Assembly: GCA_003574685.1 (NCBI GenBank)
Contig: QOCQ01000002.1
Coordinates: 1 to 64,000 of the forward strand
Direction: 5' to 3'
DNA from: Rhodospirillaceae bacterium SYSU D60007
Lineage (GTDB): Bacteria > Pseudomonadota > Alphaproteobacteria > Reyranellales > Reyranellaceae
DNA: 64,000 nt
In this document: piece by piece, positions 7,933-16,403 of the stretch
Position numbering within the stretch: the first letter of the stretch is position 1
Layout: each line of letters opens with the position of its first letter
Notes under the pieces: model-generated
Databases searched by the model: none
What the model saw: only the letters and a program-made list of their open reading frames with translations
Told to the model about the DNA's origin: nothing
Translations under genes and position numbers: made by a program

Positions 7933-8502
7933 ATGAAAACCCGACATGTGACCATTCCGGCAGTCGTTTCGGCGCTGGCCCTGTCGCTTGCGCTGGGCGG
8001 ACCGGCCATCGGTCAGACAACGCCGAGTACGCCAAGTGAGACAAAGCCGCCGGCGCAGACATCGCCGCAGACAGGCACAACGCCGTCCAAGCCCTCCACG
8101 ACCGCGGACAAGGAGGCAGACAAGGCCATGGTGCCGGAGGGCGCTGTGGCGCGCGCAAACGCCCTGATCGGCACGACGGTGCGCAACAGCGCCGGCGACA
8201 AGGTTGGCACGGTGGACGACCTGCTGATGGGCAGCGACTCCAAGGTGAACTATGCTGTGTTGAGCGTCGGCGGCTTCCTGGGCATTGGTGATCGCCTCGT
8301 CGCGGTGCCGATGAGCGACCTGCAGATGGCCAGCGACCATATGGTCATGCCGTCTGCCACCAAGGAGGCGCTGCAGAAGATGCCGAAGTTCGACCGCAGC
8401 GCGGTCTACTATCCAGGCTATACCAAGGACGTGCCGCGCGCGACGCCGGGCGGCACGGGTGGCACCGGCGGCGCGACCACCCCGCCGCGCAAGACCGAGT
8501 AG
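7933..8502 (+). CDS. Exported PRC-barrel domain protein
   Basis: This 189-aa protein has a signal peptide (MKTRHVTIPAVVSALALS..., cleavage near residue 27) and a low-complexity Thr/Pro/Ser/Lys linker to about residue 65. A PRC-barrel-like domain follows at about 78-155 (ANALIGTTVRNSAGDKVGTV, DDLLMG, YAVLSVGGFLGIGDRLVAVP). The tail is Gly/Thr/Pro-rich (GGTGGTGGATTPPRKTE). Exported PRC-barrel proteins are frequent in alphaproteobacteria and often stress related, but their ligands are unknown. GGAGAG precedes the ATG. A strong terminator follows 21 bp after the stop, so it is probably transcribed alone. Confidence 0.85.
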   Translation: MKTRHVTIPAVVSALALSLALGGPAIGQTTPSTPSETKPPAQTSPQTGTTPSKPSTTADKEADKAMVPEGAVARANALIGTTVRNSAGDKVGTVDDLLMGSDSKVNYAVLSVGGFLGIGDRLVAVPMSDLQMASDHMVMPSATKEALQKMPKFDRSAVYYPGYTKDVPRATPGGTGGTGGATTPPRKTE

Positions 8503-8523
8503 CGTTCGCAAGCAGCGTTCAGC

Positions 8524-8557
8524 GAAGAGGATGCCTTCCGGCATCCTCTTCTTTTTT
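8524..8557 (+). terminator. Rho-independent terminator of the PRC-barrel gene
   Basis: A perfect 12-bp stem (8524-8535 with 8540-8551) closes a TTCC tetraloop and is followed by six T residues at 8552-8557. It lies just after the PRC-barrel stop. It is the clearest intrinsic terminator in the window and separates that gene from the convergent oxidoreductase. Confidence 0.92.
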
Positions 8558-8565
8558 CTGCCTAA

Positions 8566-8586
8566 CCTTCCCCCGGAGGGGGAGGG
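8566..8586. repeat. Solitary half copy of palindromic repeat family 1
   Basis: CCTTCCCCCGGAGGGGGAGGG matches one outer arm of the element at 13163-13284 but lacks the paired second arm and the inner sequences. It lies between the terminator and the stop codon of the minus-strand oxidoreductase. Confidence 0.6.
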
Positions 8587-8590
8587 AGTT

Positions 8591-9610
8591 CTACCCGACC
8601 GTGATGCAGACCTTGCCGAAGTGTTTGCCGGCGCTCATGTGGGCCATGGCGTCGGCCCATTTCTCCATCGGGAATGCGGTGTCGACCACCGGCTTCAGGC
8701 GGGCTGTGCCGATGGCGCGCAGCATCTGGTCGAGATCGGCGCGGCTGCCGACGGTGACGCCCTGCAGGCGCAGATTGTTCATGACGATGAGCGCCACCGG
8801 CATTTCGCCGGCAGCACCGCCCAGCACGCCGATCATGCTGAGCGTGCCGCCGAAGCGCGTGGCCCGGATCGACTGCGCCAGCGTGCCGGCGCCGCCGACT
8901 TCCACCACCTGATCGACGCCGCGGCCGCCGGTTGCGGCACGCGCCGCCTTGCCCCATTCCGGCGTGGTCTTGTAGTTGATGGTGACATCGGCGCCGATCG
9001 CCTTCAGCCGCGTGATTTTCTCCTCGCTGGAGGAGGTCGCGATCACCCGGCAGCCGCGCAGCTTGGCGAATTGCAGGGCGAAGACCGACACGCCGCCGGT
9101 GCCTTGCGTGACCACCACATCGCCCGGCTCGGTGGTCGCCTGGGCCACGACCGCGCTCCACGCGGTGAGTCCGGCGCAGGGCAGGCAGGCCGCCTCCTCG
9201 TACGAGAGATGATCAGGGATCACCGACACGCCCTGCTCGTCGAACACGCCGAACTCGCGCAGCGTGCCGTCATGCGGTCCGCCCAGCGGCGCCTTGTCGG
9301 GCACGGCCTGCGGGTCGAGCCGCTGCGCCGGGCCGGCCAGCCATTTCTGGAAGAAGCTCATGACGACGCGATCGCCCGGCTTCACGCGCGTCACGCCCGG
9401 CCCGACTTCGGACACTTCACCAGCGCCGTCCGATACCGGCACGAAGGGCGGCTTGGCGAGCGATCCATACCCACCCTTGACCATGAGCAGATCGCGGTAG
9501 TTCAGCGATGCGGCGCGGATGCGCACCAGCACCTGTCCGGCGGCCGGGCTGGGTGCCGGCAGGTCGCGCAGCTCCAGTTTTCCGAACGATTCGAGCACGA
9601 CAGCTTTCAT
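8591..9610 (-). CDS. Zinc-independent MDR-type NAD(P)-dependent dehydrogenase / quinone reductase-like
   Basis: This 339-aa protein is a full-length medium-chain dehydrogenase/reductase. The N-terminal GroES-like domain carries ASLNYRDLLMVKGGYG (35-49) where zinc alcohol dehydrogenases have a catalytic Cys, so it belongs with the quinone-oxidoreductase side of the family. The Rossmann motif is TQGTGGVSVFALQ (168-180), followed by CRVIATSSSEEK typical of NADPH binding. The usual structural-zinc cysteine cluster is not seen. It probably reduces a quinone, enone or aldehyde using NADPH; the substrate is unknown. It is a single gene, convergent with the PRC-barrel gene and divergent from the lytic transglycosylase. 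Confidence 0.85.
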   Translation of the reverse strand: MKAVVLESFGKLELRDLPAPSPAAGQVLVRIRAASLNYRDLLMVKGGYGSLAKPPFVPVSDGAGEVSEVGPGVTRVKPGDRVVMSFFQKWLAGPAQRLDPQAVPDKAPLGGPHDGTLREFGVFDEQGVSVIPDHLSYEEAACLPCAGLTAWSAVVAQATTEPGDVVVTQGTGGVSVFALQFAKLRGCRVIATSSSEEKITRLKAIGADVTINYKTTPEWGKAARAATGGRGVDQVVEVGGAGTLAQSIRATRFGGTLSMIGVLGGAAGEMPVALIVMNNLRLQGVTVGSRADLDQMLRAIGTARLKPVVDTAFPMEKWADAMAHMSAGKHFGKVCITVG

Positions 9611-9766
9611 GAAACGAGAATCCCGGGTTGCGGCAATGGTCAGGGAAGATGGCCGCGTGCCCCTCTGCCGGCAAGCGGCGGCACGACGGCGGACTTGATC
9701 CGCGGAAATTCCTCGGTTCTAGTCACTGCGGCTGCGCGCTCTGGCGACCGCAAGCAGGAGGCTGCC

Positions 9767-10150
9767 ATGATCCGTCGACACGTGCTTGTGTACGCGTTCG
9801 CGACCGCGTTCGCCTTGTCTTCGCCGGCGCTGGCGCAGGCGCCCAACTCCGCCCTCAACGCGCTGGTGACAAAACACGCACGCGCCAACAATGTGCCCGA
9901 AGCGCTGGTGCACCGGATCATCTTTGAGGAGAGCCGCTATCATCCGCGCGCGGTCGGTCGCGGCGGCGCCATGGGACTGATGCAGATCAAGTACAGCACC
10001 GCTCGCGGGCTGGGGTATCGCGGTTCGCCAGCCGGCCTGCTGGATCCCGACACCAACCTGACATGGGCCGTGCGCTACCTCGCCGGTGCCTGGCGCATGT
10101 CCCAGGGCGATCCTGATGTCGCCCGCATTCTCTATGGTACGGGCTACTGA
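9767..10150 (+). CDS. Small exported lytic transglycosylase (SLT domain)
   Basis: This 127-aa protein starts at the ATG at 9767, right behind AGGAGG. Residues 1-24 form a signal peptide ending ALAQA. The rest is one compact SLT domain: EESRYHP with the likely catalytic Glu at 55, GAMGLMQIKYSTARGLGY (68-84), and DPDTNLTWAVRYLAGAW. These enzymes cleave the peptidoglycan glycan strand non-hydrolytically in the periplasm. It is one of the minimal members, with no extra binding domain. A second, unrelated transglycosylase lies 1.8 kb downstream. Confidence 0.9.
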   Translation: MIRRHVLVYAFATAFALSSPALAQAPNSALNALVTKHARANNVPEALVHRIIFEESRYHPRAVGRGGAMGLMQIKYSTARGLGYRGSPAGLLDPDTNLTWAVRYLAGAWRMSQGDPDVARILYGTGY

Positions 10151-10310
10151 GCCGCCGCGCTGCTGCGCGCCCTGTTCACGGGATCGTGAGCATCTGGTAA
10201 GGGCATCAGCCGTCCAGGGCCATGGCATCGCCGCACTTCTTGGCTGCCGTCGCGTTTGTGTCTAATGACTTCCACAGCGCCGGGAGTCAGGGGCGTGCGG
10301 GAGTTTGCTG

Positions 10311-11942
10311 ATGGCAAGAGCGACAAGGAAGAAGGCGGCCACCAAGAAGCGCACGAGCGCCGCGAAAAAGCCTGTGGCGAAGAAGGCTGCGAAGAAGGCG
10401 AGGGTCGCAACGAAGGCGAAGAAGACAGCCACGACAAAGACGACGGCCAGCCGCAAGCCGGCGCGCGCAAAACCTGCCGGCGGCACGAAAGTCACGAGAC
10501 CACGGACGAACGGCACCGCAGCCTCCGGGAATCAGGAGCGCCGCAAGCCCGCAATCGCGTCTCAGCCGTTGGCGCCGACCATTGTGGCAACACCGGCACC
10601 AGTGCCCGCAAGCGCCGACGCCAACCTCCTGAACGATGTGCTGGCGTGGACGCGCGCCGCGGGCGCGGATGCCGCCGACGCGATTTACGTCGAAGGCACC
10701 CAGCTCTCGGTCAGCCAGCGCCTGGGCGCACGCGAGCAGCTTGAACGCAGCGAGGGTCATGATCTCGGACTGCGCGCCTTCGTCGGCACGCGCCAGGCGA
10801 TCGTCTCCACCACGGACCTGCAGGTGGATGCGCTGAAGGAGCTGGCGGCGCGCGCGGTGGCGATGGCCCGCGCCGTGCCGGAAGATCCCGTGTGCGGCCT
10901 CGCGCCGCCCGAAATGCTGGCGCGCACATGGCCGGAGCTCGATCTCGATGACGGCCGGGAAGCGACTGTCGATCAGCTCGCGGACTGGTGCGCCCGCGCC
11001 GAGGATGCAGCGCGCGCCGTGCCCGGCGTGACCAATTCCGAGGGCGCCGGCGCCTCATGGGGCCGCACGCGCGTGATGCTGGCCGCCAGCAACGGCTTCA
11101 CCGGTGGCTACAGCCGCGGCGGCTATTCGCTCTCCTGCTCGGTGCTGGCCGGCGATGGCACCGGCATGGAGCGCGACTACGACTGGACCACCGGCGTCGG
11201 CGTGGATCAGCTCGAAAGCCCCGAAAAGACCGGCCGCACCGCAGGCGAAAGGGCCGTGCGCCGACTCAATCCGCGCCGCATGAAGAGCACCCGCGCACCG
11301 GTGGTCTACGATCAGCGCGTGGCATCCAGCCTGCTGGGGCATCTTGCCGGCGCCATCAACGGGCGCGCGATCGCGCGCAAGACATCGTTCCTGCTCGACA
11401 GGCTGGGGCAGCGCATCTTCCGGCCAGGCATCCGGGTCGTTGACGATCCCCATCGCAAGCGCGAGTCGGGTTCCCGCCCCTTCGACGGCGAAGGCTTGCC
11501 GACGCGGCGCTGGAACATCATCGACGATGGGGTGCTCACGACCTGGGTGCTCGACCTGGCCTCGGCGCGGCAGCTTGACCTGGCGCCGACCGGCCATGGC
11601 AGCCGCGGCGTCTCGGGCCCGCCGGGGCCGTCCACCAGCAACCTTTATCTGGAGGCCGGGGGCGCGTCGGTCGAGGAGCTGATCGCGGACATCGAGAGCG
11701 GCCTGTACGTGACCGAGCTGATCGGCTTCGGCGTCAACGGTGTCACCGGCGACTACAGCCGCGGTGCTGCCGGATTCTGGATCGAGAACGGCAAGATCGC
11801 CTGGCCCGTTTCGGGCATGACCGTGGCCGGCAATCTGAAGGACATGTTTCTTAACCTGACGCCCGCCAGCGACCTCATCTTCAAGGGCTCGGTCAATGCG
11901 CCCACCGTGCGGATCGATGGCATGACCATCGCCGGAGAGTGA
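10311..11942 (+). CDS. pmbA: PmbA/TldE-type protein with histone-H1-like N-terminal tail
   Basis: This 543-aa protein has about 440 C-terminal residues that are a standard PmbA (TldE) subunit: LLNDVLAWTRAAGADAADAI, SEGHDLGLRAFVG, YDQRVASSLLGHLAGAING, SRGVSGPPGPSTSNLYL and ELIGFGVNGVTGDYSRGAAG. PmbA is the non-catalytic partner of the TldD metalloprotease; tldD is not in the window. Unusually, residues 1 to about 100 are a basic tail (17 Lys and 6 Arg in the first 60) rich in Ala, Thr and Pro, like bacterial H1-type proteins. The ATG at 10311 has GGGAG seven bases upstream; a TTG two codons earlier is too close to that site. No better start lies at the usual PmbA N-terminus. Confidence 0.88.
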   Translation: MARATRKKAATKKRTSAAKKPVAKKAAKKARVATKAKKTATTKTTASRKPARAKPAGGTKVTRPRTNGTAASGNQERRKPAIASQPLAPTIVATPAPVPASADANLLNDVLAWTRAAGADAADAIYVEGTQLSVSQRLGAREQLERSEGHDLGLRAFVGTRQAIVSTTDLQVDALKELAARAVAMARAVPEDPVCGLAPPEMLARTWPELDLDDGREATVDQLADWCARAEDAARAVPGVTNSEGAGASWGRTRVMLAASNGFTGGYSRGGYSLSCSVLAGDGTGMERDYDWTTGVGVDQLESPEKTGRTAGERAVRRLNPRRMKSTRAPVVYDQRVASSLLGHLAGAINGRAIARKTSFLLDRLGQRIFRPGIRVVDDPHRKRESGSRPFDGEGLPTRRWNIIDDGVLTTWVLDLASARQLDLAPTGHGSRGVSGPPGPSTSNLYLEAGGASVEELIADIESGLYVTELIGFGVNGVTGDYSRGAAGFWIENGKIAWPVSGMTVAGNLKDMFLNLTPASDLIFKGSVNAPTVRIDGMTIAGE

Positions 11943-11950
11943 CAGTGGCG

Positions 11951-13147
11951 ATGCGTCCGATCTTCCTTGCCGGATGCCTGCTGGTCGCGGCAGGCGCCGG
12001 GCCGGTGGTCGCGCAGTCCGGTGATTTCCGCCCCTGCCTCGATGCCATCCGCGATACGGCCATCAGCCAGGGCGTGCCCGCGGCGACGGCCGATCAGGCG
12101 CTGCGCGGCATCACGCCCGATCCGCGGGTCGTGGAGCTCGATTCGCGGCAGCCGGAATTCACCCTGACGCTTGGCCGTTATCTGGGCAACGCCGTGAGCC
12201 CCGAGCGCGTGGCAAAGGGCCAACAGATGCTGGCGCGCTACCGCACGCTGCTGGATCCCATCGAACGCGAGTACGGCGTGCAGGCGAGCTATCTCGTTGC
12301 GTTCTGGGGTCTGGAGTCCAACTACGGCAGCTTCACGGGCGACTTCTCCGTCATCCGGTCGCTCGCCACGCTGGCGTGCCAGACCAAGCGGGCAGCGTTC
12401 TTTTCCAACGAGCTGGTGCAGGCGCTCAAGATCCTCGCGCGCAATCACATGACGGCGGCGCAGATGAAGGGTTCCTGGGCCGGCGCCATGGGCAATACGC
12501 AGTTCCTGCCCTCCACCTATGTCGACCACGCCGTCGATCGCGACGGCGACGGGCGGGTCGATCTCTGGAGCAGCCTGCCGGACGTCTTCGCCTCTTCCGC
12601 CAATTTCCTCGCCCGCAGCGGCTGGAAGCGTGGCCAGCCCTCGCATGACGAGGTCGCCCTGCCCTCGAATTTCGACTATGCCCGCACCGATCTGTCGGCC
12701 GAACGGCCGGTGCGCGAGTGGCATGCGCTGGGGGTGCGGCGCGCCGACGGCCGGCCGCTGGTCGACTATGGCGAGCACGCTTCCATCGCCTTGCCCGCCG
12801 GCCACCGCGGACCCGCCTTCCTGCTGTGGCCGAACTACAAGGTGATCCTGATGTGGAACCGTTCGCAGCTCTACGCCCTGTCGGTGGGCGAGCTGGCGCG
12901 GCAGATCAGCGGCGGTGCGGGCCTGATGCGGCCACCGCCGCCCGACGACCAGCCGCTGGCGCGCCATGCGATCTTCGATCTGCAAGCGCGCCTGCAGCGC
13001 CTGGGACACTACACCGACGATATCGACGGCCTGCTGGGCCCGCGCACGCGCGCGGCCCTGCGCGATTTCCAGGTGCGCGCCGGCGTCGTGGCCGACGGCT
13101 ATCCCACCCCCGACACCCTCTCCCGCCTGCGCGCCGCCACGCCGTAG
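11951..13147 (+). CDS. Lytic murein transglycosylase, MltB family, with peptidoglycan-binding domain
   Basis: This 398-aa protein has a signal peptide (residues 1-21), an SLT_2/MltB catalytic domain at about 25-320 with AFWGLESNYG (catalytic Glu122), and a C-terminal peptidoglycan-binding domain (FDLQARLQRLGHYTDDIDGL, then GPRTRAALRDFQ). It cleaves murein glycan strands in the periplasm. GAMGNTQFLPSTY is the MltB counterpart of the substrate-cleft motif. It follows pmbA by a few bases. In-frame GTG codons at 11939 and 11945 are possible starts closer to the GGAGAG; the ATG at 11951 gives a clean signal peptide. Convergent with the lipid kinase across a palindromic repeat. Confidence 0.9.
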   Translation: MRPIFLAGCLLVAAGAGPVVAQSGDFRPCLDAIRDTAISQGVPAATADQALRGITPDPRVVELDSRQPEFTLTLGRYLGNAVSPERVAKGQQMLARYRTLLDPIEREYGVQASYLVAFWGLESNYGSFTGDFSVIRSLATLACQTKRAAFFSNELVQALKILARNHMTAAQMKGSWAGAMGNTQFLPSTYVDHAVDRDGDGRVDLWSSLPDVFASSANFLARSGWKRGQPSHDEVALPSNFDYARTDLSAERPVREWHALGVRRADGRPLVDYGEHASIALPAGHRGPAFLLWPNYKVILMWNRSQLYALSVGELARQISGGAGLMRPPPPDDQPLARHAIFDLQARLQRLGHYTDDIDGLLGPRTRAALRDFQVRAGVVADGYPTPDTLSRLRAATP

Positions 13148-13162
13148 TGACCTCTGTTGTTT

Positions 13163-13284
13163 CCTTCCCCCGGAGGGGGAAGGTGCCCGAAGGGCGGAAG
13201 GGGGATCTCGCAACCAACGTGGCCGTACTTGTTGAGGCATCCCCCTTCCGGCGCTGCGCGCCACCTTCCCCCTCCGGGGGAAGG
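13163..13284. repeat. Palindromic intergenic element, family 1, copy A
   Basis: Outer arms at 13163-13185 and 13262-13284 are perfect reverse complements (23 bp), and each arm is itself almost palindromic. Inside, the left part carries GCCCGAAGGGCGGAAGGGGG and the right part CCCCCTTCCGGCGCTGCGCG. These are two different small hairpins, so the element has a direction. It fills the gap between the convergent mltB-like and lipid kinase genes and could act as a bidirectional terminator. Confidence 0.85.
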
Positions 13285-13293
13285 CAGGGAGGG

Positions 13294-14217
13294 TCACGGT
13301 GGCATCAGCAGACGGAGGCGGCGAGGGGCGAGGGTGACGAGGGCGGGCAGGGCGGCGGTGTGATCGCCGTCGACCTGGACGGGTTCGGTATCGTTGCCGA
13401 TGGCCTCGATGGAAACGCGGCTGGCTTCGATCACCCGATAGCCCGACGTCACCGACAACCGGCCTGTCACCAGCGCCAGGCCATAGCGCACCACCTGCCA
13501 TCGCCCGCCGCGCTCGAACAGGCAGACGGAAAGAACTGGCCGCTGCAGGTCGGCCGCCGGCGCGATGACGAAGGCGCCGCCATACAGGCGTCCGTTGCTG
13601 ACGATCGCGGACGACGCTTCGAAGGTGCTGCCGTCGATCTGCACGCGATAGCGGCGGTCGCGATACGCGATCATCTCGCGCAGGGACTGCCAGACATAGG
13701 CTGCCTTGCCGAAGCGCCGCTTCATGCCGTTATCGACGCGCGCCACGACATGAGCATCGAAGCCGCTGCCGACCATCAGCATGAAGAAGGACTCGGTGCC
13801 GTCCGCCTCCTGCAACCGGCCAATCGTGACCGGCATTGCGGCGCCCGCCGCTAGCGTCGCGGCCACCTTCCTGACCTGCGTGCCGACGCCGATCTCGCGC
13901 GCCAGCACATTGGCGGTGCCCAGCGGAATGATGCCCAGCGCCAGGTCGTCGCCATCGCGCGCCATCAGGCCGTTCACAACCTCGTTGATCGTGCCGTCGC
14001 CGCCGGCGGCAACGATCACGTCGTAGCGTCCCGCATCGGCCTCGCGCGCCAGCCGCAAGGCATCACCGCGCGCGGCGGTGTCGTGCACATCGGCAGCAAA
14101 TCCCTGCGCCCGAAGGTTCGCCAGCACCGCCTCCAGCATCCGGGGGCGGCGCCTTCCGGCCGTGGGATTGCGGATCACGAGCAAGCGACGCGAGGCAGAC
14201 GTGTCAGCGGGATCCAT
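13294..14217 (-). CDS. Diacylglycerol/sphingosine kinase-family lipid kinase (YegS-like)
   Basis: This 307-aa protein has all landmarks of the DAGK catalytic family: an N-terminal strand with IRNPTAGRRR, the nucleotide-binding GGDGTINEVVNGL at 72-84, and IPLGTANVLAREIG at 97-110. The C-terminal beta-sandwich region has VSNGRLYGGAFVIAPAAD and ends in VQVDGD, the usual Q-x-D-G-(D/E) motif. Such enzymes phosphorylate a lipid such as diacylglycerol at the inner membrane. It is divergent from the LpxH-like and glycosyltransferase genes, hinting at a lipid or envelope context. The true lipid substrate is not deducible. Confidence 0.88.
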   Translation of the reverse strand: MDPADTSASRRLLVIRNPTAGRRRPRMLEAVLANLRAQGFAADVHDTAARGDALRLAREADAGRYDVIVAAGGDGTINEVVNGLMARDGDDLALGIIPLGTANVLAREIGVGTQVRKVAATLAAGAAMPVTIGRLQEADGTESFFMLMVGSGFDAHVVARVDNGMKRRFGKAAYVWQSLREMIAYRDRRYRVQIDGSTFEASSAIVSNGRLYGGAFVIAPAADLQRPVLSVCLFERGGRWQVVRYGLALVTGRLSVTSGYRVIEASRVSIEAIGNDTEPVQVDGDHTAALPALVTLAPRRLRLLMPP

Positions 14218-14365
14218 TCCGGGCGGGTCTCAGGGGAGACACTGTCCGGCTGTAATCGAACCGCCGCACAAGCGTCACATCGGCATCATGGAGGAAACGT
14301 ACAACCAACACATTGAATCAATCCTTCGCGCATTGCGCAACGGGAACCGGCAAGGGATTGGTCCT

Positions 14366-15172
14366 ATGACCGCGCTGCGGCCGGCGCCCACCAGATGGCG
14401 GGCGATCTATCTTTCGGACATCCACCTCGGCACGCGCGGTTGCCAGGCAGAGATGCTGCTGGATTTCCTGCGCAACACGGAAAGCGACTATCTCTACCTG
14501 GTCGGCGACATCGTCGATGGCTGGCGGCTGAAGCGCTGGTGGTACTGGCCGCAGACGCATAACGACGTCGTGCAGAAGATTCTGCGAAAGGCGCGCAAGG
14601 GCACCCGCGTGATCTATGTGCCGGGCAATCATGACGAGGCGGCGCGCGACTATTGCGGCCTGCTGTTCGGCGGCGTCGAGGTGTGTGCCGAGGCCATCCA
14701 CGACACCGCCGACGGCCGCAAGCTGCTCGTCCTGCATGGCGACATCTTCGATGGCATCGTCCATCACGCCCGCTGGCTCGCCATCCTCGGCGACTGGGCC
14801 TACGCGCTGGCGCTGAAGCTGAACTACGTCTTCAACACCGTCCGCCGCGCACTGGGGCTGCCCTACTGGTCGTTGTCGGCCTACCTGAAACACAAGGTCA
14901 AGAACGCCGTCGAGTATATCGGCCGCTTCGAGGAGGTGGTGGCGGCCGAAGCTCGCCGCCGGGGCGTGGACGGCGTCGTCTGCGGTCATATCCATCACGC
15001 CGAGATCCGCGACATCGGCGGCGTGCTCTACTGCAACGACGGCGACTGGGTCGAGAGCTGCACGGCGCTGGTCGAGAACGACGATGGCCACATGTCGATC
15101 ATCCGCTGGACCGAAGAGCGCACCCGGCCGCGCGTGGCTGTCTCCATGGCTACCAGGCTGGCGGCCGAATAG
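14366..15172 (+). CDS. LpxH-like UDP-2,3-diacylglucosamine diphosphatase family phosphoesterase
   Basis: This 268-aa protein has the full calcineurin-like metal motif set: SDIHLG with Asp18 and His20, VGDIVDGW with Asp48, PGNHDE with Asn88 and His89, HGDIFDG with His124 and late CGHIHHAE. This matches the LpxH-like subfamily that removes UMP from UDP-diacylglucosamine in lipid A synthesis, though this clade is often paired with glycosyltransferases and its substrate may differ. AAGGGATTGG precedes the ATG at 14366; an upstream in-frame ATG at 14288 lacks a ribosome site. The glycosyltransferase GTG follows 9 bp after the stop, suggesting one operon. Confidence 0.85.
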   Translation: MTALRPAPTRWRAIYLSDIHLGTRGCQAEMLLDFLRNTESDYLYLVGDIVDGWRLKRWWYWPQTHNDVVQKILRKARKGTRVIYVPGNHDEAARDYCGLLFGGVEVCAEAIHDTADGRKLLVLHGDIFDGIVHHARWLAILGDWAYALALKLNYVFNTVRRALGLPYWSLSAYLKHKVKNAVEYIGRFEEVVAAEARRRGVDGVVCGHIHHAEIRDIGGVLYCNDGDWVESCTALVENDDGHMSIIRWTEERTRPRVAVSMATRLAAE

Positions 15173-15181
15173 GCCCCGCGC

Positions 15182-16279
15182 GTGCGCATCGCCATCGTCA
15201 CCGACGCCTGGCTGCCGCAGGTCAACGGCGTGGTGCGCACGCTGGACATGGTGCGCCGCGAGCTGGCCGCGATGGGCCACACCGTCGAGATGTTCGGGCC
15301 CGACCGCTTCCGCACCTGGCCTTGCCCCACCTATCCGGAAATTCGCCTCGCCCTGTTTCCGAAGCGTCGCCTGGGCCTGCTGCTGCGCGGCTTTGCGCCG
15401 GATGCGATCCACATCGCCACCGAGGGTCCGCTGGGGCTTGCCGCGCGCCGGTTTTGCCTCGACCACCGTCTGCCGTTCACCACGGCCTATCACACACGCT
15501 TCCCTGAATATGTACGCGCGCGCTGGCTGTTTCCGCTCGCCTGGACCTACGCCATCCTGCGCCGCTTCCACGCCCCCTCATCGGCAGTGATGGTCTCCAC
15601 CGACAGTATCCGGCGCGATCTTGCGGCGCGCGGTTTTCGCAACATCCGGGCATGGACGCGCGGCGTCGACCTGGAGCTGTTCCGGCCACGACCGCCTGGA
15701 CCGACGCCGGAAGACCGTGACCGGCCGATCTGGCTGCATGTCGGCCGTGTTGCGGTCGAGAAGAATATCGAGGCGTTCCTCGCACTCGATTTGCCTGGCC
15801 GCAAATGGGTGGTCGGCAGCGGCCCGCTGCTGCCGAAGCTGGTGGCGCGCTACCCGGACGTGCGCTTCACCGGCCACCAGCAGAACGCTGAACTGGCGGC
15901 GCTTTATCGCGCGGCCGATGTGTTTGTGTTTCCCAGCCGCACCGATACGTTCGGCCTCGTGCTGCTGGAGGCGCTGGCATCCGGGCTGCCGGTGGCGGCC
16001 TATCCGGTGCCGGGGCCGCGCGACGTGCTGGGCGATGCCCCTGTCGGCGCACTGGACAACGATCTGCGCGCTGCGGCTTTACGCGCGCTGGACACCGACC
16101 GCACGGCCTGCCATGCGCATGCGGCGCGTTACTCATGGCGGCACACGGCGGAAATGTTTCTGGCAAACCTCGCGCCTTTCCCGCCGCCGCCGACAGGACA
16201 CTTGGATATGGCCCTGCAACAGTGCCTTCGTCGTCCTGAGCGAAGCGAAGGACCTTGCGGCGCTTCGGCCAGGGAATGA
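15182..16279 (+). CDS. Family 4 glycosyltransferase with repeat-derived C-terminus
   Basis: This 365-aa GT-B enzyme starts at a GTG 9 bp after the phosphoesterase gene. The N-terminal acceptor domain has IAIVTDAWLPQVNGVVRTL, the donor domain has LHVGRVAVEKNIEAFL, and the sugar-nucleotide region is FVFPSRTDTFGLVLLEALAS with the EX7E-type pattern. It resembles alpha-mannosyl/glucosyltransferases acting on lipid acceptors. The last ~18 residues (LRRPERSEGPCGASARE) are translated from the left arm of a family 2 inverted repeat, so the original stop was probably lost or overrun. Its pairing with an LpxH-like enzyme suggests glycolipid or envelope work. Confidence 0.88.
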   Translation: MRIAIVTDAWLPQVNGVVRTLDMVRRELAAMGHTVEMFGPDRFRTWPCPTYPEIRLALFPKRRLGLLLRGFAPDAIHIATEGPLGLAARRFCLDHRLPFTTAYHTRFPEYVRARWLFPLAWTYAILRRFHAPSSAVMVSTDSIRRDLAARGFRNIRAWTRGVDLELFRPRPPGPTPEDRDRPIWLHVGRVAVEKNIEAFLALDLPGRKWVVGSGPLLPKLVARYPDVRFTGHQQNAELAALYRAADVFVFPSRTDTFGLVLLEALASGLPVAAYPVPGPRDVLGDAPVGALDNDLRAAALRALDTDRTACHAHAARYSWRHTAEMFLANLAPFPPPPTGHLDMALQQCLRRPERSEGPCGASARE

Positions 16280-16353
16280 CAGCTTCGGTGATTCACCGGC
16301 TCCATCGTCACTGATGCGCGACCGCAAGGTCCTTCGCTTCGCTCAGGACGACG
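16229..16353. repeat. Long inverted repeat, family 2, copy 1
   Basis: Arms at 16229-16260 and 16322-16353 are perfect 32-bp reverse complements (left arm starts CGTCGTCCTGAGCGAAGCGA) with a 61-bp spacer. The left arm lies inside the glycosyltransferase coding end; the right arm precedes the stop of the convergent RraA-like gene. The core GAGCGAAGCGA is shared with the repeat at 49140-49227. A stem of this size may end transcription from both sides. Confidence 0.88.
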
Positions 16354-16403
16354 GTAAATCTTGTCGAACCGTGAAGCATTGCACGGTCGGCAGTGCGAGC
16401 CGC

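Noticed and set aside
7599-8009. Minus-strand ORF in the divergent spacer
   Set aside because: It overlaps the start of the PRC-barrel gene and has no ribosome site or conserved motif.
11753-13501. A long minus-strand frame opposite the MltB-like gene
   Set aside because: It crosses the palindromic repeat and the end of the lipid kinase gene, with no recognisable product.
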